Below, piece by piece: positions 51,109 to 58,616 of a stretch of DNA of 64,000 nucleotides. Both the position numbers and the translations under genes were made by a program. Each line of letters begins with the position of its first letter. Positions within the stretch are counted from its first letter, which is position 1. The notes under the pieces are model-generated. The model did no database searches. It was not told where the DNA came from and saw only the letters and a program-made list of their open reading frames with translations. Source of the DNA: Sphaerisporangium aureirubrum (GTDB taxonomy: Bacteria > Actinomycetota > Actinomycetes > Streptosporangiales > Streptosporangiaceae); contig NZ_JBHSRF010000037.1 of NCBI RefSeq assembly GCF_042658925.1, positions 18,690 through 82,689 of the forward strand, written 5' to 3'.

Positions 51109-51834
51109 ATGACGACGGTTACAACGCGCACGGTCGAATACCCGGCCGACGGCCTGACGATGATCGGGCACCTCGCGCTCCCGGCCGGTGCCGGCCGCCG
51201 GCCCGCAGTCCTGGTCGGGCCCGAAGGGCCGGGGCTCAGTGACGTCGAGCGCCGCCGAGCCGATGCGCTCGCCGAGCTGGGATACGTGGCGCTGGCCTTC
51301 GACATCCACGGCGGACGCTGGTTCACCGACCCCGAGGAGATGCTGGCCCGTTGCCTGCCGCTGCTCGCCGACCCCGGCCGGATGCGCGACATCGGCCACG
51401 CGGCGCTCGACGTGCTGCGCGCCGAACCGCGGACCGACCCCGGCCGGATCGCCGCCATCGGCTACGGCACCGGAGGCGCCATCGGGCTGGAACTCGGTCG
51501 CGACGGCGTCGACCTGCGCGCGATCGGGACAGTCAACGCACTGACCACGGGCCGACCGGGCGAGGCGGCACGCATTCACTGCCCGGTATGGGCCGGCGTC
51601 GGGTCGGAAGACCCGATCATGCCACCCGCCCAGCGGGACGCCTTCACCGCCGAGATGCAGTCAGCAGGCGTCGACTGGCGCCTCGTGATCTACGGCGGCG
51701 CCCTGCACGCCTTCCACCACCCGCCAGTCGCCCAAACCGTTCTCCCCGGCGTCGGCCACCACCCACGACACGCCCAACGAGCCTGGCACGACATCGTCAA
51801 CCTACTCACCGAGTGCCTACCCCTAACAGAGTGA
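51109..51834 (+). CDS. Dienelactone-hydrolase-family protein with substituted nucleophile
   Basis: A 241-residue alpha/beta-hydrolase. The nucleophile elbow, normally G-x-C-x-G-G, reads GYGTGG here, putting Gly where Cys or Ser should be. The acidic residue (GSEDPIMPP) and histidine (GGALHAFHHP) are retained. Either the neighbouring Thr substitutes or the protein is not a conventional hydrolase. ATG 51109 has no clear ribosome-binding site and may be leaderless. It is divergent from the sigma-factor operon, and both lie between the two copies of a ~100-bp repeat. Confidence 0.85.
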   Translation: MTTVTTRTVEYPADGLTMIGHLALPAGAGRRPAVLVGPEGPGLSDVERRRADALAELGYVALAFDIHGGRWFTDPEEMLARCLPLLADPGRMRDIGHAALDVLRAEPRTDPGRIAAIGYGTGGAIGLELGRDGVDLRAIGTVNALTTGRPGEAARIHCPVWAGVGSEDPIMPPAQRDAFTAEMQSAGVDWRLVIYGGALHAFHHPPVAQTVLPGVGHHPRHAQRAWHDIVNLLTECLPLTE

Positions 51835-52547
51835 CCTGCTCACTCCAAGCTCAGCCCCCCGCCGACACCGCTCACCGATCACCACAGCACGTTCCTGACG
51901 TATTCCGCCCCCACCCCTACGAGCGCGGTCAGCTGGCTTGTCCGGCTCCGGCTCGGGTCTGGGCAAGGCGGTACGAATCTGTGCCGGTCTCGATGATGTT
52001 GCCACTCTCGGACGGCATCTTCTTGAGCCGCCCCAAGCCCCTGCTGGCCAGAGGCCTATGGCTGCCCGCCTTACGGCGGCAACCCCGGGTGTGCGGGCGC
52101 AGGTGGGAACGGTCCTTCGGAGGGCGCAAGGGCTGTTCTAATGCGGGGAACACCCCCGCAACCCCGGGTCCTGTCAGGCTCATGTGCTCCACCGTGATGA
52201 GCTCTCAAGAGGAATGACTTCAGTGGTGCTTGACCGCCTCGGTGTAAAGCTCGGTGGTGAGATCTGCCTCATCGATTCCCTGTCGGCGAGGATGAGGATT
52301 CCCGCGTTGTCGAGTTCGCGCTGGATGCCCCAGGCTCGTGCGGCGGTCAGGTCGTGGGTCTAGCCCGGCATCGCCCCCGACATGTTCCATCTCGGGATCG
52401 TCGATGCATTGCTCGCTTCGGGTGGCCCTGTCCCGTTTAGCAACGGCTGGCCGAGGTGGCAGAACCGCGAAGTCATCACCGTCGCCGACCGGTCCCGGCG
52501 GGTGGTCGGGTTACCGCGTCGAAGAGCCTGCGCCCGAACCCCGCCGC
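51835..52547. other. Non-coding or decayed region
   Basis: About 700 bp without an intact gene. It contains repeat copy 2 (52089-52183). Around 52250-52540 short frames look like coding debris (for example a stretch reading NREVITVADRSRRVVGLP), but no protein family can be assigned. Confidence 0.5.
52089..52183. repeat. Dispersed direct repeat, copy 2
   Basis: This is the shorter partner of the copy at 48887-49001. It keeps the hairpin TGCGGGG-AACA-CCCCCGCA-like block at 52142-52160, the preceding GGCGCAAGGGCTGTTCT and the terminal GGCTCAT. Same orientation as copy 1; the pair brackets 49.2-51.8 kb. Confidence 0.75.
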
Positions 52548-52798
52548 GCCGCGCAGCCTGTCACCTTCATCGCCGTCGCCGGTCTCACTGGGCTGGGCCG
52601 CATCACGCTTTACCGCAATCCCAGCCTCCGGGCCATCATCGATGAGCACTGCTACCGCGCCGCCGCCAGCGGCACATTCACCGGCCTCACCGATGAAGTC
52701 CGCCCCTCCGCGCCGCCCTTGAAGCCATCGCCGTCCGGGTCCGGCAGTACAAGGAACAACTCCGCCGGCTCAATGCCCGCGCGGACTGGCAGCGTTGA
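52548..52798 (+). pseudogene. Frameshifted remnant of a DUF6262 transposon-associated gene
   Basis: In one frame, residues PVTFIAVAGLTGLGRITLYRNPSLRAIIDEH match the helix-turn-helix-like opening of DUF6262 proteins. The C-terminal part (LRAALEAIAVRVRQYKEQLRRLNARADWQR) continues in another frame from about 52706 to the TGA at 52796. The frame change near 52704 shows the gene is broken. DUF6262 genes normally accompany tyrosine-recombinase transposition modules, which are not present here. Confidence 0.75.
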
Positions 52799-52839
52799 CC
52801 GGCCAACCTCGGAGACCGAGATCATTAGCCGGATAGGCG

Positions 52840-53007
52840 CTGGACGAAGCAGCCGCCGAAGCCTTCAACAGCACCCTCGAAGTCAAGTACGTACCCCGCC
52901 GCCGATTCCGCACCCGAGCCGAGGCTCGCCTAAAGATCGCGACCTGGATCGCCGACTTCCACAGATCTACCGTCCGTCACATACGAGCGTCACATGATCG
53001 ACGATAG
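52840..53007 (+). pseudogene. C-terminal remnant of an IS3-family transposase
   Basis: A 55-codon frame encodes DEAAAEAFNSTLEVKYVPR followed by RFRTRAEARLKIATWIADF, the C-terminal end of the IS3-family integrase-core transposase (consensus NAAAESF..LK.E...TRAEAR..I..WI..F). No N-terminus, OrfA or inverted repeats are seen, so this is a fragment. Confidence 0.8.
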
Positions 53008-53291
53008 TAAACCTCATCGGCCCTCTGAGAGTCGCTTTGGCATAGAACCACCTCCACGTTTTCAGGGGATTGAAATGTACGACTTTCGCACCCGGTTAGC
53101 GGTTCACCCTAAAACGGCGCTCTCTCCGTCGCGAGCGGATGTAATTTTCCACTGGCCTTTTGTGTCAGCTGCCAGGTACGACGCCCAGTAATTCCGATTT
53201 CCTCTGTCCGTTCGCCTGGATGCTGTGACATGGTTTGCTAGTCGGGGTGGCCACAGTTGGGATCATGCAGATGCTCGGTGAGCATCGAAGG

Positions 53292-56200
53292 GTGAGCGCT
53301 GTGAAACTCGACCACGAGCGACATGAGTTCAGCGAGATCGCCGCGGTGGCCCTTGACGCTGCTGCGAGGCAGTGTCGAGAAGGTCGGCGGGTAGACACCC
53401 GCGACGTTCTGCTCGCCCTGATGCGAGTGGACGTTCGCGGTGAGTGGGATCGGATCTGGCTCGAATTCGGTAGCACAGAAGCGGTAGCCGCGGCAGCGGT
53501 GACCGACCCGGTGGCAGACGGCGATGACCTGTGGTTGGACGTACCGCTGACCGGTACATGCGCAGCGGCGGTGCGAGCCGCGCGGTTGATGTCGCAGTGG
53601 TACGACATGCTGCCGGTGGGAGCAAGCGTTCTGGCCCTCTGCTTGGCCGGGGAGCCGTCCAGCGCAGCCGCCCAGTCATTGACCGGAGGCGTACCTGCCC
53701 GGTATCCCCGACTCATCCAACAGCTCCAGGAAGCGCTGATGGGCGGCGTCCTGGGGAATCTCCCACGGGTCCTGAGCGCCTGTCTTGATCGTGCATCCGC
53801 CGCCATGGTGGAGTTTGACCCCATTGCCGTCGGAGCGGCGCTCGAGCGCTTCTTCGACGCCGAAACGTGGGAGGAGTCCAGACGCATCGCGGAAGAGCAT
53901 CCGGAGCTCCTCACCGAGCAGGTGGACACGTTCCTCGGAGCACTGATCTTGGCTGCCGGGCAGCAGGGCGACGCTGGTAGGGAAGCTCACCTAAGCCGCC
54001 ACCGTGAACTGTTGCGCCAGGTCAGAGGTCTGCGAGGTGGATCGATCCGCGAAAAGTCTGATCCGCGCCAACAGGACGCCGAGATCACCACGTTCCATGC
54101 CAGCGGGGATCGAACCGGTGAGGCGGCTGCTCGCCGGCGGCGAGCCGTTCGGCTGTCTATGGAGCAGCGCTTCAATGAGGCGGCCGACGAGTTCGCTCGA
54201 GTCGCCGGACTGCACCTGGAACTTGGGGCAATGACAGATGCGGGGAGAGCGGAATTGGCATGTGCCGGGTTCCAGGCTATGGCTGGCAGGCTGGAAGAAA
54301 GCCTTCCTCACTTCTCCAAAGCTGCAGATCTTCTGGCGGAGCACGGCTCTGTGGAAGAGTCAGTCGTTGCCGAAGCCGCGTGGCTGACTACCCTCGTCCA
54401 ACTCGAACAAGACGAGCTGGTGCTCGCCAGGTGTGAGGTGATTCTCGACCGCACCGTCGACGAGGATTCCTCCCTCACGGTTGCGGAAGCGCGGATGCAG
54501 GCGTGTTATCACAAGGCTCGACTGATGGCGGGAAGGGGTCTCCTGGATGCCGACTGGAGCATCGCCGCCTCATGTGCCGCCGAGACGATCCGCCGGACCG
54601 CCCACGAGGCCACGCCGGAGAATCGGGCGATCGAGAGCCAGATGCGAATGATCATTGGAAATGCGCACAGGGTAGAGGGCAGGTTCGCCGAGTCGGCTGA
54701 CGAGTTCGCCATTGTTGTCGAGATCGGCAATGAACTGGGCAACCAGACGATGGCCGCTCTCGCGCTCGGCAGCCTGGGCAGGGTGCTCCTGGAGGTACCA
54801 GACGTTGGGGCAAAGCGTTTCCGTATGCTCACGGATCGATATCACGCGGATGGCCAGCGATATGCGGAGGCGACGTGTCGATACGAGCGTGCACGGTGCA
54901 TCAAAAGACTCAAGATCACACCATGGTCGCTTGAGGCGAGTTTGGAACGTAACAAGATCTGCGCGGAGGAGAACGAGCGCGCCGGAGAGCTATTCGATGC
55001 TGTGGACGCCGTGCGGGAGGCTGGAGATGCCTACTATCAGGCTGGCTATGCCCTCAGCGCGGTCGCGGGATTCGAGCCCGACTGCCGTCAGCGGTGCGCC
55101 GGCCTGCTCGAGACCGCCGCCCGCCGGTTCGGGGCCGCGTCAGTGTGGTGGGGCAGGGGTCTTGCCGAGCATCTGAACGCTTACGTGGCCTTCATGCACC
55201 CGCAAGCGCCCGACGGCGAGGCGCGCTCTCTTGAGCTGCTGCACGATTCGGTCGTGTCGTTCCAGAAGGCCGACCGGCCGACGGAGGAGGCCATGGCACG
55301 GCTGGAAATCGCCGTTCAGATCGGCATGCAGGGTATCTGGAGCGACGAGTGGCTGGATGCGATCTTCACCTGGCTCGCCAGTCACGAGCGGGCTCGCGCG
55401 GCCATGGTGGTGCCGCACCAGCGTGAATCTGAGGATCGTCAGGTCGCACAGCTCCTTCCAATGCTGATCGGCCAGTTGCTCAGTGCCGTTGCGACGCGCG
55501 GAACCGAGGAGCGATGGCGCCGATCGGTCTGGAGGGCAGCTCAGGCGGTGAAGGGCCGTGCCTTCCTCGACCAGCAGATCCAGCACGACGCTTGGAGCCA
55601 CCTGATCGCTACGGACGCGCCCCTTCGCGAGCTGACCAGCGGTGCCGAGCGGGCGAGAATCGAACTTGAGAACGCTGAGCGAGAACTCCAGGCGGCGTTG
55701 TTCGCTGGCGGTATGGACAAGGCGCGCAAGTACGCGCTGGAGCGTGACAGGCTCCAGACCGTCTTGAACGATCGTGAACGCGAGCAGCGCCAGCGGTTAG
55801 ACCTCGTCACACAGGAGCGTCCCCAAGCCATGAGGCTGCTCAGTTCTGAGCCGGCCGAGCCCGCAGATATCCAAGCAGTGCTGCGCTCCGACGAGTTGTA
55901 CCTGGAGTACTTCTGGCAGTATGGCCGCCTTGTTCGCTTCACTGTGACGCAGGACGGTTGGGATATCTCCATCCCGGAGCTGGAGCAGTCGTCCTTCGTC
56001 GATTGGTTGAAGCAGACCAATTTGCGCGTTAGACACGCAGCCACGCTCCCCGGCTCCTCCTACACGCATGCTCTGCTCGGTGACATCCCGTCCGGTGTGA
56101 ACACAGTGATCGTCTGTCCGCATGGTGAACTGGTCGGCCTCCCCTGGCATCTGCTGCCGGTGAATTCCAGCAAGATCTTCGGCGATGCTTGTGCTACCTC

Positions 56201-56891
56201 GATCGTGCCCAGCGCCGGATATCTCGTGCGCGTGCGAACCGATGCAGTGGTGAGCGCGCAGGCCAGTTACCTCGGGGTCGCGTATGACGCCCACGACCGG
56301 GACGACCTGCCCAGGTTGCCCAACGCGGACCGCGAGGTGACGCAGATAGCCCTGACCTACTTCAGTGGAGAGGCAGCCGCGTCGGCCAACCACTTCCCGA
56401 CCGCAGAATCCGGTGCTTTTCTCACCTTGCGGCGCAGCGTCAAAGTTCTCCATCTGGCGAGCCATGCGAACCGAGGCGGGCTCCACCTCAGGCGGACGGT
56501 TACCCCGGTCGACCTCCTAGATCTAGGAGTGCGGGCCGACATTATCCTGCTCACTGGGTGTGACGCAGGCGACTTCTCTGCCGATAACACCAATGAGTTT
56601 CTCGGGATCGTGCGCCAGCTTCTCATCGTCACGCACGCCCGAGCAGCGATCGTGAGCTTATCCGCGGTTCTTGAGGCCTCGGCGCCGACCGTTAGCGGCC
56701 TCATCATCGCGGCATTGACCGGGGCCACCCCGCTAGCTCCCGTCGATCCTTCGCCGGGCCCGCTGGCTGTCGGGCCCGCGCTCCGATGGGCGCGACAGCA
56801 ATGTCGGGAATTGCTTGAAGGGTCCACCGATACGGACGTCGCGTGGTGGTCGCCATGGTTCGTCATCGGTGACCCCCAAGCCGGGCTCTGA
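53292..56891 (+). CDS. CHAT-domain caspase-like protease with TPR-type repeats (CHAT protein 1)
   Basis: A protein of ~1199 residues. Residues ~5-60 (HERHEFSEIAAVALDAAARQ...DTRDVLLALMRV) resemble a Clp-N-like helical repeat. A long helical, TPR-like array (~260-780) follows, then a basic coiled segment (LENAERELQAAL...REQRQR) and a C-terminal CHAT domain with catalytic H1058 in VLHLASHANRG and C1090 in LLTGCDAGDF. CHAT proteases cleave specific host proteins when activated; known examples act with gasdermin-like or CRISPR partners. The start is uncertain: GTG 53292 or GTG 53301 best fit the paralogous N-terminus, while ATG 53265 and ATG 53271 are alternatives. There are no membrane helices. 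It heads an operon with spacings of 11-81 bp. Codon use is less G+C-biased than the rest of the window. Confidence 0.9.
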   Translation: MSAVKLDHERHEFSEIAAVALDAAARQCREGRRVDTRDVLLALMRVDVRGEWDRIWLEFGSTEAVAAAAVTDPVADGDDLWLDVPLTGTCAAAVRAARLMSQWYDMLPVGASVLALCLAGEPSSAAAQSLTGGVPARYPRLIQQLQEALMGGVLGNLPRVLSACLDRASAAMVEFDPIAVGAALERFFDAETWEESRRIAEEHPELLTEQVDTFLGALILAAGQQGDAGREAHLSRHRELLRQVRGLRGGSIREKSDPRQQDAEITTFHASGDRTGEAAARRRRAVRLSMEQRFNEAADEFARVAGLHLELGAMTDAGRAELACAGFQAMAGRLEESLPHFSKAADLLAEHGSVEESVVAEAAWLTTLVQLEQDELVLARCEVILDRTVDEDSSLTVAEARMQACYHKARLMAGRGLLDADWSIAASCAAETIRRTAHEATPENRAIESQMRMIIGNAHRVEGRFAESADEFAIVVEIGNELGNQTMAALALGSLGRVLLEVPDVGAKRFRMLTDRYHADGQRYAEATCRYERARCIKRLKITPWSLEASLERNKICAEENERAGELFDAVDAVREAGDAYYQAGYALSAVAGFEPDCRQRCAGLLETAARRFGAASVWWGRGLAEHLNAYVAFMHPQAPDGEARSLELLHDSVVSFQKADRPTEEAMARLEIAVQIGMQGIWSDEWLDAIFTWLASHERARAAMVVPHQRESEDRQVAQLLPMLIGQLLSAVATRGTEERWRRSVWRAAQAVKGRAFLDQQIQHDAWSHLIATDAPLRELTSGAERARIELENAERELQAALFAGGMDKARKYALERDRLQTVLNDREREQRQRLDLVTQERPQAMRLLSSEPAEPADIQAVLRSDELYLEYFWQYGRLVRFTVTQDGWDISIPELEQSSFVDWLKQTNLRVRHAATLPGSSYTHALLGDIPSGVNTVIVCPHGELVGLPWHLLPVNSSKIFGDACATSIVPSAGYLVRVRTDAVVSAQASYLGVAYDAHDRDDLPRLPNADREVTQIALTYFSGEAAASANHFPTAESGAFLTLRRSVKVLHLASHANRGGLHLRRTVTPVDLLDLGVRADIILLTGCDAGDFSADNTNEFLGIVRQLLIVTHARAAIVSLSAVLEASAPTVSGLIIAALTGATPLAPVDPSPGPLAVGPALRWARQQCRELLEGSTDTDVAWWSPWFVIGDPQAGL

Positions 56892-56919
56892 TACCACAAG
56901 CCAATGTCGAGGGGAATAC

Positions 56920-57333
56920 ATGGACCGCGACCTGCTGGACGCTGCACGGACGATCCGTCCCTATCTGCCTTCCCTCATCGGGGAGACCGCCCCGGACGTC
57001 GATCGGAAGATCTGTGCCCTGCTGGAAGCCGCCCGGTCAGGGAAAAGCGTCGATGGTGAGCTGGCCGAATTGTTCAGGAGCTCACGAAAGCTCTACGTGT
57101 GGAAGGAGAAGATGCTGGCCGACAACAGGCGTCGCCCACCCGAACTGCAGGGCTCCGGCGAGGGTGAGCCCAGGCGGGGAGGAACGGGTGCTGTGCTGGA
57201 CGGGGACGGCGACGCTTACGACGCCCAAAAGTACGTCTGCCCCCGAGACGGCAACTACGTCTATTGGAGGCAGTCGCTCGGCGATCAGGTGCCGCCATGT
57301 CCTGATGACAACAGCCTCCTTAAGCGGATCTGA
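56920..57333 (+). CDS. Small CHAT-associated protein
   Basis: A 137-residue protein in the CHAT operon, 28 bp after CHAT protein 1. The N-terminal ~65 residues (DLLDAARTIRPYLPSLIGETAPDVDRKICALLEAA) form a helical domain like those I recall from small proteins accompanying caspase/TPR conflict proteins. A variable linker (PPELQGSGEGEPRRGGTG) leads to a C-terminal knob, YVCPRDGNYVYWRQSLGD followed by VPPCPDDN, with two CP knuckles suggestive of a minimal zinc ribbon. ATG 56920 follows GAGGGG. Likely an adaptor or effector-associated domain partner; no enzymatic motif is seen. Confidence 0.75.
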   Translation: MDRDLLDAARTIRPYLPSLIGETAPDVDRKICALLEAARSGKSVDGELAELFRSSRKLYVWKEKMLADNRRRPPELQGSGEGEPRRGGTGAVLDGDGDAYDAQKYVCPRDGNYVYWRQSLGDQVPPCPDDNSLLKRI

Positions 57334-57344
57334 CGGTCTACGTC

Positions 57345-58298
57345 ATGCTGGGAGAGTTCTGGACGACCACCAGTGGAAAGCTGGCTGACCGGTTCGTGGC
57401 GGCGTCGCTGCCCGCGGTGGTGTTCTGGTGGGGTGGATTGTTGGCCTGGGTGTTCGGTCGGTGGAGCGTCGACGGCCTCAATGAGTTCGCCGGCTGGCTC
57501 GATCGGCAACCCGCGATGGTGCAACTCGCGGTCCTCCTCGCGGCGCTGTTGACCTTCGGTGCTTCGGCGATCGTGGTTCGGCGCCTCACCCGACCAGTAC
57601 TGCGACTGTTGGCAGGCTACTGGCCAAGGCGGCCCCGACTGCTGGCGCGGCTGCGGGCTTCGCGTGTCGAACGCGTCCAGCGAACGAGCACGACCAGCAG
57701 CAGTCGATTCCAGGAGCTCATGAATCTGAAGGACAAGGGCACGGCCACGTCTGAACAACTTGCCGAGTTGGTAGACAACGACAACCGCTCGCGGCGACTT
57801 CCTGCTCCGCACAGACGCATGCCGACTCGCGTCGGAAACATTCTGCGGGCCGCTGAGAGCCGTCCAGTGGATAAATACGGTCTAGACGCCGTCCATCTAT
57901 GGCCGCATCTGTGGTTACTTCTCCCCGATACGGCCAGGCAGGAGCTGAGCATGGCCAGGACGGCGTTGAACTCCGCAGTGAACTCTGGCATCTGGGGAGT
58001 GCTGTTCTTGCTGTTCGCACCGTGGACTCTGTGGGCGATCCCCACCGGGCTCGCCGTCACAGTGGCCGCGTGGTGGCAGTGGCTCCCCGCTCGCGCAGCA
58101 GTCTTCGCCGACCTGGTGGAGACCGCTTATGACCTATATCGAGGTGCGCTTTACGAGCAGGTGCGCTGGCCACTGCCTACCAACCCGAAGCAGGAGCGTG
58201 CACAGGGCCGACTTCTGACGACGTACCTGATGCGCGGCCTCGACGATGATCGCCCCAGTTTCGGACCCCAGCAGGCTTCGCCGTACACCGAGAGCTGA
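57345..58298 (+). CDS. Membrane protein of the CHAT operon
   Basis: A 317-residue protein with two pairs of transmembrane helices (about residues 18-40 and 57-80, then ~212-229 and ~231-250) separated by a ~130-residue basic cytoplasmic region (RRPRLLARLRASRVERVQRTSTTSSSR...). No known domain is recognised. It starts 11 bp after the small protein gene. A membrane protein beside a caspase-like protease could be the killing pore, a protease substrate or an anchor for the complex; which one is not visible. The cytoplasmic loop is the obvious place to look for a cleavage site. Confidence 0.8.
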   Translation: MLGEFWTTTSGKLADRFVAASLPAVVFWWGGLLAWVFGRWSVDGLNEFAGWLDRQPAMVQLAVLLAALLTFGASAIVVRRLTRPVLRLLAGYWPRRPRLLARLRASRVERVQRTSTTSSSRFQELMNLKDKGTATSEQLAELVDNDNRSRRLPAPHRRMPTRVGNILRAAESRPVDKYGLDAVHLWPHLWLLLPDTARQELSMARTALNSAVNSGIWGVLFLLFAPWTLWAIPTGLAVTVAAWWQWLPARAAVFADLVETAYDLYRGALYEQVRWPLPTNPKQERAQGRLLTTYLMRGLDDDRPSFGPQQASPYTES

Positions 58299-58313
58299 TC
58301 GACACAAAGAGAG

Positions 58314-58535
58314 ATGAAGATCGATATGAGATCGGTTAAGTACTACACCCAGGGTCGCGTTCCCGGCGACTGGAACAGCGTTCAGAACCGGATCGAGCGA
58401 AACAGCGAGTGGGCCATCGTTCACGATATCGCCGAAGGGCGCTGGGAGGTCTGGTGTGACGGCCGGATGTATACCGGAACCTGCACAGACAAAGAAGAGG
58501 CTGAAGCGATCATGGAAAAGATGATCAATCGCTGA
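58314..58535 (+). CDS. Small 73-residue protein of the CHAT operon
   Basis: A small charged protein containing SEWAIVHDIAEGRWEVWCDGRMYTGTCTDKEEAEAIMEKM, predicted to form a short beta-sheet plus a C-terminal helix. It is placed 15 bp after the membrane protein gene and before CHAT protein 2. ATG 58314 follows an AAAGAGAG; ATG 58326 is a possible alternative. It has the lowest G+C of any gene here and no recognised family. It could be a regulator or inhibitor of the protease; that is a guess from position and size. Confidence 0.7.
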   Translation: MKIDMRSVKYYTQGRVPGDWNSVQNRIERNSEWAIVHDIAEGRWEVWCDGRMYTGTCTDKEEAEAIMEKMINR

Positions 58536-58616
58536 CCGGTGAGTTCTGCACCGGCCCCGACGGGATCGGATGCAATGTCTATTCCCAGCTCATGAATGGC
58601 AGCTCAGGAGGGTGCG

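Noticed and set aside
51835..53291. Active insertion sequence at the left of the CHAT island
   Set aside because: The IS3 and DUF6262 genes are fragmentary and frameshifted, and no terminal inverted repeats or target duplications were found.
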